Shown: positions 1 to 7,917 of the stretch, in pieces
Numbering within the stretch: the first letter of the stretch is position 1
Layout: each line of letters opens with the position of its first letter
NCBI GenBank assembly: GCA_903885605.1
Contig: CAISJD010000144.1
Coordinates: 1 to 36,049, forward strand
From: an uncultured Chthonomonas sp.
GTDB lineage: Bacteria; Armatimonadota; Chthonomonadetes; Chthonomonadales; CAJBBX01
Length of the DNA stretch: 36,049 nt
Reading direction: 5' to 3'
The notes under the pieces: model-generated
The model's input: only the letters and a program-made list of their open reading frames with translations
Databases searched by the model: none
Told to the model about the DNA's origin: nothing
Made by a program: the position numbers and the translations under genes

Positions 1-294
1 CCGACCACCATCCGCAAGGCGATCCGCGACCTGATCATGCCGCAGCGCCTCGCCGAGGAGGCCGCGCCCTACGAGGCCCAGGTCGACCTCACCGAGGTGG
101 AGCGCATGCCGCTGGATCAGGTGGCCGACCTGATCGACCAGTTGGAGAAGCAGATGCGCGAGGCCGCCCGCGCGCTGGAGTTCGAGCGCGCCGCCCAACT
201 CCGCGACGAGATCTCCCAGCTCCGCAAGTTCGCGCCGATGCCCTCCGTCGGCAAGCGCGCCAAGGCCTCCGGATCATCGCGCCGCCGGATATAA
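1..294 (+). CDS. uvrB: UvrABC system protein B, C-terminal end (5' truncated)
   Basis: The reading frame is open from base 1 and ends at TAA 292-294, giving the last 97 residues of a longer protein. UvrB is the DNA-damage-verifying helicase-like subunit of nucleotide excision repair; it is loaded by UvrA and recruits UvrC. The fragment begins PTTIRKAIRDLI, typical of the end of the helicase core. After an acidic linker comes a UVR motif (about residues 39-78), with the hallmark run LEKQMREAARALEFERAAQLRD that forms a helical hairpin binding the matching motif in UvrC. UvrC also has a UVR motif, but there it is internal and followed by endonuclease domains, whereas here the protein ends about 20 residues later in a basic tail, as UvrB does. 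The gene sits 28 bases upstream of ruvX. Confidence 0.93.
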   Translation, partial: PTTIRKAIRDLIMPQRLAEEAAPYEAQVDLTEVERMPLDQVADLIDQLEKQMREAARALEFERAAQLRDEISQLRKFAPMPSVGKRAKASGSSRRRI

Positions 295-295
295 T
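290..295 (+). promoter_or_regulatory. Possible -10 box upstream of ruvX
   Basis: A perfect TATAAT overlaps the uvrB stop codon and lies 27 bases before the ruvX start. No convincing -35 hexamer is visible at 16-18 bases spacing (the bases there read CTCCGG), so this may be chance or a weak promoter. It would give a transcript starting near 302 and carrying the strong ruvX Shine-Dalgarno. Confidence 0.25.
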
Positions 296-322
296 GGGCC
301 TCGCAACGCGATCGGAGGAGAC

Positions 323-757
323 ATGCCGCGCATTCTGGCGTTGGACCCCGGCTCGAAGACCATCGGGACGGCCCTGAGCGACGAGACGTTCACCCTGGCC
401 TCGCCGGGCCGCACGATCCTGCGGCAGCCCGAGGGCTACCGGAAGGACATGGCCGCCGTACGCGACCTGGCGGAGGCCAACGAGGTCTGCGAAGTGGTCG
501 TCGGCCTCCCGCTCATGATGGACGGCTCTCGAGGCGAGCAGGCGATCCGCGCCGAGGAGTTCGCCGAGCAGCTCCGCCGCTTCGTCTCCGTGCCCGTGGT
601 TATGCAGGACGAGCGCCTCACCACCGCCGGCGCCGCCCGCGCGCTGCATGAGGCCGAGATGACCCACTCACGCCGGAAGAAGGTGGTCGACTCCGTGGCC
701 GCCTGCCTGCTGCTGCAGACCTATCTGGAGGTACGGCGACGCCCCGCCGCCCCGTAG
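323..757 (+). CDS. ruvX: RuvX/YqgF family Holliday-junction resolvase-like nuclease
   Basis: A 144-residue protein, the usual length for RuvX/YqgF. The family has an RNase H fold, is implicated in 5'-end maturation of 16S rRNA and was earlier annotated as a putative Holliday-junction resolvase. Seen in sequence: the first strand with ILALDPGSK (acidic D8), the central VVVGLPLMMDG, the DERLTT motif (D96-E97-R98) and a C-terminal helix with D123 in VVDSVAACLLLQTYL. Together these carry the acidic residues expected of the metal-binding site. The ATG start is set by GGAGGAG at 314-320, two bases before the start triplet; this spacing is tight, but no better start exists. It follows uvrB and its 3' end overlaps the probable 5' end of mltG, suggesting translational coupling. 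Confidence 0.92.
   Translation: MPRILALDPGSKTIGTALSDETFTLASPGRTILRQPEGYRKDMAAVRDLAEANEVCEVVVGLPLMMDGSRGEQAIRAEEFAEQLRRFVSVPVVMQDERLTTAGAARALHEAEMTHSRRKKVVDSVAACLLLQTYLEVRRRPAAP
727..731 (+). promoter_or_regulatory. Shine-Dalgarno that places the mltG start at ACG 739
   Basis: GGAGG at 727-731 lies inside the end of ruvX. Seven bases downstream, in the mltG frame, is ACG 739, from which the expected basic cytoplasmic tail and membrane helix of MltG are read. No ATG, GTG or TTG exists in that frame between here and GTG 829. Confidence 0.45.
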
Positions 758-1806
758 CCCGGCGCAAGCGGCGCAGCCCCCTTGTCGGCTGCTTCTGGGC
801 TCTCTTCCTGCCTCTCCTTGCCGCGGCCGTGTGGGCCGCGTGGCAGCTCACGCCTGCGTCGGCCACCCGTCCGCGCCGCCTCGTCACGGTGCGGCCAGGC
901 CGGACCCTCGCCTCTGTGGGTCGCAACTTGGAGGGGCTGGGTCTGATCCGCAACGCACGCATCCTTGCGCTCTACGCCCGGCTGCGGGGCATGGACGCCC
1001 GCGTCATGCCCGGCCGCTACCGCATCTCGCCCAGCCTCTCGGCCCCCGAGATCCTGCGAAGGCTTAACACGGGCTTCCGCGACGACGAGGGGGTCGTCAC
1101 GATATGGGCCGGCTCCACGGTGGCACAGGTCGCGTCGGCGCTGCGGTCGGCGGGCTCCATCCGTGACGCCGATGCCTTCGAGGAGGTGGCCCGCCGGCCC
1201 GCCGGGCGCGTCCGGTGCCCCTTCCCGCTGCCGCCGACGGGCCTGGAGGGCTACCTGGCGCCCGACACCTATGATTTCGACCCCGGTACGGAGCCGGCCG
1301 CGGCCGCGCAGGCGATGCTCGACGCCTTCGTACGGAGCTTCTATGAGCCGAACCGGGGCGACATCGCCCGATCGGGCCGGAGCATCTGCAGGATCGTCAC
1401 CATGGCGTCGATGGTGGAGCGCGAGGCCGGCATCCAGGAGGATCGCCCGCGCATCGCCGGGGTCATGGTGAACCGGCTGAGGAAGGGGATGCGGCTGCAG
1501 ATCGACGCCACGGTCCTCTACGCCCTGGGCCACCACAAGACGCGCGTGATGTACTCCGACCTCCGCACGCCGTCGCCCTACAACACGTACCTGCACGCCG
1601 GGCTGCCGCCGGGCCCCATCGCCAATCCCAGTCTGGAGTGCCTGGAAGCCGCCCTGCATCCCGAGGAGCACGACTACTTGTTCTACGTCCTTGGCCCCAC
1701 GCCGGGCGCCCACGTCTTTGCCGCCACGCCCGAGGAGCACCAGCGCAACGTGGCGGCATACCGCGCACGCCGCCGGGCGCGGGAGGCGAGCCGCCGTGGC
1801 TCCTGA
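739..1806 (+). CDS. mltG: Endolytic murein transglycosylase MltG (YceG-like), apparent ACG start
   Basis: An inner-membrane lytic transglycosylase that cleaves nascent peptidoglycan and is thought to release new glycan strands. Seen: a basic cytoplasmic stretch (RRPVARRKRR), one transmembrane helix (about residues 18-38), a LysM-like region (RLVTVRPGRTLASVG), then the YceG catalytic domain with LEGYLAPDTYDFDPGT, ASMVEREAG carrying the likely catalytic Glu (residue 227 from this start, close to E218 of E. coli), VMVNRLRKGMRLQIDATVLYALG and TPSPYNTYLHAGLPPGPIANP. Start: the first canonical start codon is GTG 829, but that would cut away the basic tail and most of the membrane helix. The frame is clearly protein-like back to about 739, where an ACG has an ideal GGAGG upstream. 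Canonical alternatives are GTG 829 (325 residues) or a rare CTG at 703. The product overlaps ruvX by 19 bases and yqeG by 11. Confidence 0.9.
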   Translation, partial: TPRRPVARRKRRSPLVGCFWALFLPLLAAAVWAAWQLTPASATRPRRLVTVRPGRTLASVGRNLEGLGLIRNARILALYARLRGMDARVMPGRYRISPSLSAPEILRRLNTGFRDDEGVVTIWAGSTVAQVASALRSAGSIRDADAFEEVARRPAGRVRCPFPLPPTGLEGYLAPDTYDFDPGTEPAAAAQAMLDAFVRSFYEPNRGDIARSGRSICRIVTMASMVEREAGIQEDRPRIAGVMVNRLRKGMRLQIDATVLYALGHHKTRVMYSDLRTPSPYNTYLHAGLPPGPIANPSLECLEAALHPEEHDYLFYVLGPTPGAHVFAATPEEHQRNVAAYRARRRAREASRRGS

Positions 1807-2332
1807 CCGCGGCGCCGCCGGCCGGCTGAACAGGCTCTGTCCCGACCGCTACTGCCCGCTGGGCGTGACGGAGATCGACCCGGGCGACCTGGTCCGTCTC
1901 GGCATTCGCGCCGTTCTGCTCGACGTGGACAACACGCTGGTGGGGTGGCAGCGCGAGGACGTGCCCGACGCCGTGGTCCAGTGGGTCGCCTCGCTCAAGG
2001 CGGCGGGCCTCCGCCTCTACCTGGTCTCCAACACACGCTTCCCGCGTCGGCTTGCCCGCCTCGCCGCGCGACTGGATGTGCCTTACGTGCGGAAGGCGGC
2101 CAAGCCGCGCCGCGCCGGCTTCCTGGAGGCCTTGGCCGATCTGCAGGTAGAGCCCTCCGAAGCCGTGATGGTGGGGGACCAGATACTCACCGACATCCTG
2201 GGCGGCAACCGCGTAGGCATGCGCACCATCCTGGTCGCGCCCATGGCTGGGCGCGAGTTCGTCGGAACCAAGCTGACGCGCATGGCCGAGGCGGTCGTCC
2301 TCGTTTGGCTTCGCCGGACGGGCAGGCTCTGA
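1796..2332 (+). CDS. yqeG: YqeG-family HAD (subfamily IIIA) phosphatase
   Basis: A 178-residue protein of the YqeG/HAD-IIIA phosphatase family. Seen: the family N-terminus (RLCPDRYCPLGVTEID then LGIRAVLLDVDNTLVGW), with HAD motif I Asp43 and Asp45; motif II in LVSNTRF; a motif III Lys in RKAAKPRRAGF; and motif IV GDQILTD with Asp128, followed by GNRVGMRTILVAP. All catalytic positions are therefore intact. The substrate is unknown; related proteins are annotated as hypothetical HAD phosphatases, and one branch dephosphorylates phosphatidylglycerophosphate (inference only). The GTG start at 1796 is chosen because GGAGG 1782-1786 sits nine bases upstream and the family N-terminus begins soon after. 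Starting further upstream in this frame only adds a proline/arginine-rich shadow of mltG. It overlaps mltG by 11 bases, so translation is probably coupled. Confidence 0.88.
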   Translation: MAPDRGAAGRLNRLCPDRYCPLGVTEIDPGDLVRLGIRAVLLDVDNTLVGWQREDVPDAVVQWVASLKAAGLRLYLVSNTRFPRRLARLAARLDVPYVRKAAKPRRAGFLEALADLQVEPSEAVMVGDQILTDILGGNRVGMRTILVAPMAGREFVGTKLTRMAEAVVLVWLRRTGRL

Positions 2333-2420
2333 TCCATCGCCCATTTTGCGCCGACGGGGAACAGGACGGGCGCGAGTGTCGTCGAACCTTCAACCCTCGG
2401 TGTGCGGGAGTGAGAGCCAG

Positions 2421-3299
2421 GTGATTCAGCACGTCGTCAGCGGTCGCACGCAGGTGCTGGGTGTGTTCGGCCATCCCGTCGAGCACTCAGTCTCACCATG
2501 CATGCACAATGCCGCTGCCGCCGCGCTGGGCCTGGATTGGGTGTATGTTCCGTTCCCTGTCCGGCCGGAGGCGCTGTGCCGGGCCCTCAAGGCCCTGCCT
2601 GCGCTGGGAATACGGGGTGTGAACCTCACCATCCCTCACAAGCTTGCCGCCGTGGATGCGATGGATTGCCTGGCGCCGTCGGCCGCGGCGCTTGGGGCTG
2701 TGAACACCGTCCGCGTGACTGACGGCCTGCTGGAGGGGCACAACACCGATCCGGCGGGCTTCATGGCGCCGCTGGTGGCAGCGGGCTTCCCCGCAGCCGG
2801 GGCCTCCGCCGTGGTGCTGGGAGCCGGCGGGGCGGCGCGATCGGTGGCCTGGGCGCTGGCTTCGGCCGGCGCTTCGGTGATCGTGGCGAACCGAACCGTC
2901 GGGCGCGCGGCATCATTGGCTGCGGACATCAATGCCGCAGTGGCCATGCCCGTGGTAAGCTCCATGGGCGTGTCTGACGAATCGGCGCTCTGCGCCGCCG
3001 TCGCCGGGGCGTCCCTGCTGGTGAATACCACGCCGGCCGGGATGCACCCGAATGTGACGGGGTTGCCGCCGGCGCCGCTCTCGGCGCTCCATGCCGGGTT
3101 GCTTGTCTATGATCTGGTCTATCGGCCTCGCCGAACGCGACTGCTGGCCGCGGCGGAGGCTGCCGGATGTGCTGTGCTCGACGGCTTGCCGATGCTCGCG
3201 CATCAGGGCGCCGAGTCGTTTCGTATCTGGACGGACGTGGCGCCGCCGGTAGGCGTCATGCTCTCAGCGGCCGAATCATTCCTTCAGGCCGCCGGTTAG
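2421..3299 (+). CDS. aroE: Shikimate dehydrogenase (NADP+)
   Basis: Reduces 3-dehydroshikimate to shikimate in the cytoplasm, the fourth step of chorismate synthesis. The 292-residue product shows the whole family signature: the shikimate-binding SVS (S23, S25) in GHPVEHSVSP, VNLTIPHK with catalytic Lys74, GAVNT, NTDPAGF with Asp110, the NADP-binding loop GAGGAAR (134-140), the ANRT motif that favours NADP over NAD, LLVNTTPAGM, and GLPMLAHQGAESFRIW near the C-terminus. The GTG start at 2421 follows the purine-rich GGGAGTGAGAG and leaves a 13-residue lead before the first strand. GTG 2376 and TTG 2346 are in frame but add an unconserved tail. It lies 88 bases after yqeG and is followed by the pilB promoter, so it ends the housekeeping group. 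Confidence 0.94.
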   Translation: MIQHVVSGRTQVLGVFGHPVEHSVSPCMHNAAAAALGLDWVYVPFPVRPEALCRALKALPALGIRGVNLTIPHKLAAVDAMDCLAPSAAALGAVNTVRVTDGLLEGHNTDPAGFMAPLVAAGFPAAGASAVVLGAGGAARSVAWALASAGASVIVANRTVGRAASLAADINAAVAMPVVSSMGVSDESALCAAVAGASLLVNTTPAGMHPNVTGLPPAPLSALHAGLLVYDLVYRPRRTRLLAAAEAAGCAVLDGLPMLAHQGAESFRIWTDVAPPVGVMLSAAESFLQAAG

Positions 3300-3325
3300 T
3301 CGGTTCCTTGCGGCGCATCCGCTGG

Positions 3326-3354
3326 TTGCGGGTGCCTACGGGGTATGTTATAAT
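3326..3354 (+). promoter_or_regulatory. Sigma70-type promoter for the pilBTCD group
   Basis: The -35 is TTGCGG (3326-3331), then a 17-base spacer, then a perfect -10 TATAAT (3349-3354) preceded by the extended -10 TG (3346-3347). The predicted start near 3361 would leave a leader of about 50 bases before pilB. It lies in the only non-coding gap between aroE and pilB. Confidence 0.7.
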
Positions 3355-3409
3355 CGACGCGCTCTGGCGGCGACATGCCCGCCATGGTCACTAGACGAGG
3401 TGGCGCACG

Positions 3410-5221
3410 ATGGCAACGGCACGTAAGAGCATGGGTGACTATCTGGTCGAGCGTGGTTATATCACCGCCGCCCAGTTGACGGAAGCCCTCGACATGCAGC
3501 GGCAGTCCAAAGGTGATCTGGCCAAGATTCTGGTCGAGAGCAATATCGCCAGTGAACGCGACGTCACCGAGGCCCGTGCATACGAGTTGGGTGTTCCGTT
3601 CGTGGATCTCAACAAGTTTGCGCCCGAATCCGGGGCCGTGAACGTCGTGCCGGAGCACGTAGCCAAGCGGCATAACGTGGTTCCGATCAAGAAAGACAAC
3701 GCCACGAACACGCTGATCGTGGCTATGTCGGACATCAACAACCCCTATGCCGCGGACGACCTGCGCATGGTCTCCCGATGCACCGTGCGGGCCGCCCTGG
3801 CCGCGCCCGGCGCCATCGAGGACGCGCTGGCCCGCGTCTACGGCAACTCGGCTCCCGCGCCCCCCACGACGGCGGTGGCCGTGGCCGCCACCCAGCCCGG
3901 CATGAACCCGCTCAAGCCCGGCGCGGCGCCCGCCGCCACCGGCATGGGCGACCTCATGGCGGTGATGCGTGAGAACGTGGCCAAGGTGGGTTCCAGCGGC
4001 GAAGAGGCCCTTGAGGACGACGCAGAGTCGGCCGCCCTCATGGCCGAAGAGGCCCCGGTTATCCGCGTGGCCAACGCCCTGATACAGCAGGCCATCAAAG
4101 AGGGCTCGTCGGACATCCACATCGAGCCGGACCGCCGCGGCCTTCGCGTCCGGTACCGCGTGGACGGCGTCCTGCACGAGACGATGATGATGCCGAAGTA
4201 CATTCAGGCGCCGCTCCTCTCGCGCTTCAAGATCATGGCCGAGATGAACATCGCCGAGCGGCGCATCCCGCAGGACGGACGTATTCCGATCTCCTACGAG
4301 AAGAAGGACTTCGACCTCCGCGTCTCCTGCCTGCCGAGCCTCCACGGCGAAAAGATCGTCTGCCGAATTCTTGACAAGTCCAGCGTTATGATCGGTCTCG
4401 CCAAGCTCGGCTTCTCCGGCGAGAACCAGTCGCAGCTGGAGGAACTGATCAGCCAGCCGAACGGAATGGTGCTCTCCACCGGCCCCACCGGGTCCGGCAA
4501 GACCACTACCCAGTACTCGGTGCTGAACAAGCTGAACTCGATCGAGAAGAACATCCTCACCATCGAGGACCCGGTCGAGTACCAGCTCTCCGGCATCACC
4601 CAGGTGCAGGTGAACAAGAAGGCGGGCCTGACGTTCGCGTCGGCCCTCCGCTCCTTCCTCCGCCAGGACCCCGACATCATCATGGTCGGTGAGATGCGCG
4701 ACCTGGAAACCGCCGAGATCGCCATTGAGTCGGCGCTTACCGGCCACCTTGTCCTCTCCACCCTGCACACCAACGACGCTCCTTCCGCCGTCATCCGAAT
4801 GGTCGATATGGGCGTGGAGCCGTACCTGATCTCCGCCACCGTCATCGGCGTTATGGCCCAGCGCCTCGGCCGAAAGGTCTGCCAGTCCTGCAAGGAGCCG
4901 TACGAGGAAGACGCGCAACTCCTGCGCCGCTTCGGCTTCAAGCCGGAGAGCGAGGACCAGAAGATCACGCTGTGGCGCGGCAAGGGCTGCGAGGCCTGTC
5001 GGCACACCGGATACAAAGGCCGACTGGGCATCTACTCGCTGCTGCGCATGAACGACGAGATCGCCGAGTTGATCGTGCGCCGCGCCCCGCTGGCCGATGT
5101 CCGCGACGCGTCCAAGGCCAACGGAATGCTGGAGCTCCGCGAGGACGGCCTGCAGAAGGTGCTGGAAGGCATCACGACGCCCGATGAAGTGATGCGCGTC
5201 GTCTTCACGGCCGGCCACTGA
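3410..5221 (+). CDS. pilB: Type IV pilus assembly (extension) ATPase PilB / GspE family
   Basis: A cytoplasmic hexameric ATPase that drives pilin polymerisation through PilC. The 603-residue length is normal for PilB. Domains: N-terminal MshEN/T2SSE_N domain (about 7-140) built of two 24-residue motifs; an Ala/Pro-rich linker (about 145-180); then the N2 and RecA-like domains with Walker A GPTGSGKT (358-365), the Asp box around TIEDPVEY, Walker B PDIIMVGEMRD, and the His box TGHLVLSTLHTND. A zinc-binding CxxC pair (CQSC near 490, CEAC near 527) is typical of PilB/GspE and absent from PilT. In the MshEN domain the c-di-GMP-contacting Arg of RLG is replaced in both motifs (Ser7 and Asp36), so nucleotide binding there is doubtful. 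It is the first gene behind the promoter at 3326-3354 and is followed by a strong stem-loop. Confidence 0.96.
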   Translation: MATARKSMGDYLVERGYITAAQLTEALDMQRQSKGDLAKILVESNIASERDVTEARAYELGVPFVDLNKFAPESGAVNVVPEHVAKRHNVVPIKKDNATNTLIVAMSDINNPYAADDLRMVSRCTVRAALAAPGAIEDALARVYGNSAPAPPTTAVAVAATQPGMNPLKPGAAPAATGMGDLMAVMRENVAKVGSSGEEALEDDAESAALMAEEAPVIRVANALIQQAIKEGSSDIHIEPDRRGLRVRYRVDGVLHETMMMPKYIQAPLLSRFKIMAEMNIAERRIPQDGRIPISYEKKDFDLRVSCLPSLHGEKIVCRILDKSSVMIGLAKLGFSGENQSQLEELISQPNGMVLSTGPTGSGKTTTQYSVLNKLNSIEKNILTIEDPVEYQLSGITQVQVNKKAGLTFASALRSFLRQDPDIIMVGEMRDLETAEIAIESALTGHLVLSTLHTNDAPSAVIRMVDMGVEPYLISATVIGVMAQRLGRKVCQSCKEPYEEDAQLLRRFGFKPESEDQKITLWRGKGCEACRHTGYKGRLGIYSLLRMNDEIAELIVRRAPLADVRDASKANGMLELREDGLQKVLEGITTPDEVMRVVFTAGH

Positions 5222-5250
5222 TCGCTGCGCCGGCACGGGCGCTGATTATG

Positions 5251-5274
5251 GGGCGGAGCCGAAAGGCTCCGCCC
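5251..5274 (+). terminator. Perfect 10-bp stem-loop between pilB and pilT
   Basis: GGGCGGAGCC at 5251-5260, a GAAA tetraloop at 5261-5264 and the exact complement GGCTCCGCCC at 5265-5274. No T-tract follows (TGAAGGTCTAAG), so it is not a textbook intrinsic terminator. It may act as an attenuator, an mRNA stabiliser or a processing site that uncouples pilB from pilT. Confidence 0.5.
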
Positions 5275-5297
5275 TGAAGGTCTAAGAATAGCAGTCT

Positions 5298-5302
5298 GGA
5301 GG
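5298..5302 (+). promoter_or_regulatory. Shine-Dalgarno fixing the TTG start of pilT
   Basis: GGAGG at 5298-5302 lies eight bases before TTG 5311. No ATG or GTG in the pilT frame sits at a comparable position, so the site decides for the unusual TTG start. Confidence 0.6.
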
Positions 5303-5310
5303 TAGTCGGT

Positions 5311-6504
5311 TTGACTGAGCAAACTCAGGTTGTGAATACCCAACCTGCGACGTTCCCCACAATGCCCACCACGGCGCCGGCAGCTCCCGTGCGCGTCCCC
5401 ATTGAGGATGCGCATATCGATGACCTGCTGAAGATCGTCGTCGAGAAGGGCGGCTCGGACCTGCACCTGGCGGTGGGGATACCTCCCATTCTGCGCGTTG
5501 ACGGGCAGCTCGTGCCCACAAACTTCACTATCGTCAGCCCGCAGGACTCGCAGCGGCTGATCTACGATATCCTGACCGATGACCAGATCCAGCGGTTCGA
5601 GACCTCGCTTGAACTGGACTTCTCATACCAGGTTCCCAACATGTCCCGGTTTCGCGTCAACGTCTATCGCGACCGGGGCAACGTGGCCACCGCCTTCCGC
5701 GTGATCCCTTCCCGCATCCCCACCATGCAGGACCTCGGCCTGCCGCGGGTGCTGGAAGACCTCACCAAGCTGCCCCGAGGCCTGGTGCTTGTCACGGGCC
5801 CCACCGGCTCCGGCAAGTCGACCTCGCTGGCGGCAATGATCAACCGGATCAACAACGAGAGCAGCGTCCACATCCTCACGATTGAGGACCCAATTGAGTA
5901 CCTTCATACGCACCGCCTGAGCGTGGTGAACCAGCGCGAAGTGGGCGGCGACACCAAGGCCTTCGCCAATGCGCTGCGAGCCGCCTTGCGCGAAGACCCG
6001 GATGTCATCCTCGTCGGCGAAATGCGCGACCTTGAGACGATGCAGATGGCCGTCTCCGCGGCGGAAACCGGCCACCTTGTCTTCGCCACGCTGCATACTA
6101 ACTCTGCGGCGACCTCGGTCGAGCGCATTGTTGACTCGTTCCCTCCAGGCCAGCAGGAGCAGGTGAGGCTCCAGCTCTCCAACAACCTGCAGGCCATCGT
6201 GTGCCAGCAGCTGCTGCCCCGGGCCAACCAGCCGGGACGCGTCTGCTGCATGGAGATCATGACCGCCAGCCCGGCCATCCGGAACCTGATCCGCGAGAAC
6301 AAGGCGCACCAGATCACGTCGATGATCCAGACCAGCGCCAACCTCGGCATGCAGACGATGGACCAGGCGCTTCGCGACCTCTACCTTCGCGGCATCATCA
6401 CGTTCGAGCTCGCCATGGAGCGAGCCATGAACCCGGTGGAGCTGGAGAAGATGATCCGTACCGCAACCATGCCTATGTCCGGCCAGGGCGGGCGCGGCAT
6501 GTAG
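5311..6504 (+). CDS. pilT: Type IV pilus retraction ATPase PilT
   Basis: A cytoplasmic hexameric ATPase that depolymerises the pilus and powers twitching and DNA uptake. The 397-residue product has an N-terminal Ala/Pro/Thr-rich lead of about 35 residues, then the PAS-like N-domain beginning IDDLLKIVVEKGGSDLHL, Walker A GPTGSGKS (163-170), the Asp box HILTIEDPIEYLH, Walker B PDVILVGEMRD, the His box TGHLVFATLHTNS, and the PilT-specific AIRNLIRE motif near residue 322 that is needed for retraction. The PilB-type zinc CxxC pair is missing, as expected for PilT. The start is TTG 5311 with GGAGG eight bases upstream. The N-terminal lead before the IDDLLK motif is longer than in the commonest PilT proteins. 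The gene is separated from pilB by a perfect stem-loop and followed after 42 bases by pilC. Confidence 0.95.
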   Translation: MTEQTQVVNTQPATFPTMPTTAPAAPVRVPIEDAHIDDLLKIVVEKGGSDLHLAVGIPPILRVDGQLVPTNFTIVSPQDSQRLIYDILTDDQIQRFETSLELDFSYQVPNMSRFRVNVYRDRGNVATAFRVIPSRIPTMQDLGLPRVLEDLTKLPRGLVLVTGPTGSGKSTSLAAMINRINNESSVHILTIEDPIEYLHTHRLSVVNQREVGGDTKAFANALRAALREDPDVILVGEMRDLETMQMAVSAAETGHLVFATLHTNSAATSVERIVDSFPPGQQEQVRLQLSNNLQAIVCQQLLPRANQPGRVCCMEIMTASPAIRNLIRENKAHQITSMIQTSANLGMQTMDQALRDLYLRGIITFELAMERAMNPVELEKMIRTATMPMSGQGGRGM

Positions 6505-6546
6505 CCGTCCCGCAAAGGGCGGCAGTGAGTATCAGGGGGCAATCCC

Positions 6547-7800
6547 ATGGCAACATTCAGCTATACCGTCAGGGACTCGGCGGGCCAGACACGCTCCGGC
6601 ACCACCGAGGCCGAGAACGCCGAGATCCTGCGGCGCCGTCTGCAGGAGCAGGGCTTCACCGTCGCTGATGTGCAGCAGACTGCCGCCGCCAAGAAGAAGC
6701 AGGCAGGGCAGGGCTGGGGACGCGTCAAGCTGGCCGACCTATCGGTCTTCTGCCGCCAGTTCTCAACCATGATCGACGCAGGCGTCTCGCTCGTGCGTGC
6801 GCTGGACGTCCTCGGCGAGCAGACGCAAAACCCCAAGCTTCGCCGCATTCTTCTGGACATCCAGCAAGAGGTGGAATCGGGGCAGACGCTCTCCAAGTCG
6901 ATGTCCAAGTACCCCAAGACGTTCAGCAACCTGTTCCTCGGCCTCGTGAAGGCCGGCGAGGTCGGAGGCGTCCTGGAGGAGTCGCTGCAGAGGCTGTCGG
7001 GCTTCCTCGAGTCGGACATGGAGCTTCGCCGCAAGGTGAAGGCTGCCATGACCTACCCGACGCTGGTCGTCGTCGTGGCCGTCGGTATTGTGGTCGGCCT
7101 CTGTACCTTCATCGTCCCCAAGTTCATCGAGCTGTTCCGGGACCTGGGTGTGAAGGAACTGCCGCCCATGACCCAGATCCTCGTGGACTTCAGCGACTTC
7201 CTGAAGACGAAGTGGTACATCGGGATCACGATCGTCGTGGTCACGTGGGTGGCGGTCAAGTACTTCGGCACCACACGCATCGGCCGTCGGGTGATCGACC
7301 GGATCAAGCTCAAAGTGCCGGTCTTTGGCCCCCTGCACCACAAGATCGCGCTGGCGCGCTTCGCCCGCACGCTCTCCACGCTGCTGGTTTCCGGCGTACC
7401 GATCCTGCAGGCGCTTGAGACCGTGGCAGGCACGGTGGGTAACGGCATCATCGCCGAAGCCATCATGCAGGCCCGAGCCCGCATTCGTGAAGGAGACCGG
7501 ATCAACGATCCGCTGGAGAAGAGCGGCATGTTTCCGCCCATGGTCGTCCACATGGTCTCCATCGGTGAGGAATCTGGAGCCCTCGACACGATGCTGTCGA
7601 AGATCGCGGAGTTCTATGAGCAGGAGGTCGAGGCCACCCTGCAGAGCCTTACCGCCGCCATCGAACCGATCCTCATCGTGGTGCTGGGCTTCTGCGTAGG
7701 CTTCATCGTTATCGCCATGTTCCAGCCGCTCATCGCAGTCATCCAGAACCTGACATCGGGCGGCGGCGACGACAAGAGCTCCGGTGGCGGCGGAGAGTAG
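6547..7800 (+). CDS. pilC: Type IV pilus inner-membrane platform protein PilC / GspF family
   Basis: A polytopic inner-membrane protein that couples PilB/PilT to pilin assembly. The 417 residues match the family. The N-terminus has the usual MATFSYTVRDSAGQ and a short soluble stretch (ADLSVFCRQFSTMIDAGVSL) that opens the first T2SSF domain. The two T2SSF repeats (about 65-190 and 268-390) share the pattern F.R.lstLl.sGvpil.al. Membrane helices are visible at about 170-195 (VVVVAVGIVVGLCTFIV), 220-240 and 375-400 (PILIVVLGFCVGFIVIAMFQPL). After the last helix is a short Gly/Ser-rich tail ending GGGDDKSSGGGGE, a small hint of the glycine-rich tails seen later in this locus. It begins 42 bases after pilT. 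Confidence 0.95.
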   Translation: MATFSYTVRDSAGQTRSGTTEAENAEILRRRLQEQGFTVADVQQTAAAKKKQAGQGWGRVKLADLSVFCRQFSTMIDAGVSLVRALDVLGEQTQNPKLRRILLDIQQEVESGQTLSKSMSKYPKTFSNLFLGLVKAGEVGGVLEESLQRLSGFLESDMELRRKVKAAMTYPTLVVVVAVGIVVGLCTFIVPKFIELFRDLGVKELPPMTQILVDFSDFLKTKWYIGITIVVVTWVAVKYFGTTRIGRRVIDRIKLKVPVFGPLHHKIALARFARTLSTLLVSGVPILQALETVAGTVGNGIIAEAIMQARARIREGDRINDPLEKSGMFPPMVVHMVSIGEESGALDTMLSKIAEFYEQEVEATLQSLTAAIEPILIVVLGFCVGFIVIAMFQPLIAVIQNLTSGGGDDKSSGGGGE

Positions 7801-7917
7801 CCCGTCAGGCGACTGCATGTGAAGTCCGTGTGATCAAGGTGGGGCGTGTGGCCGGCAGGACGGCCCATGCGCCCTGCCGATCATGGTTCCTGGCTGAATC
7901 TGGGGAAGGGTGGCGGC

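Noticed and set aside
3296..5236. 646-residue open frame on the - strand opposite pilB
   Set aside because: It mirrors pilB almost exactly, is rich in His, Asp, Val and Arg in the way antisense frames of high-G+C genes are, and shows no domain or Shine-Dalgarno.
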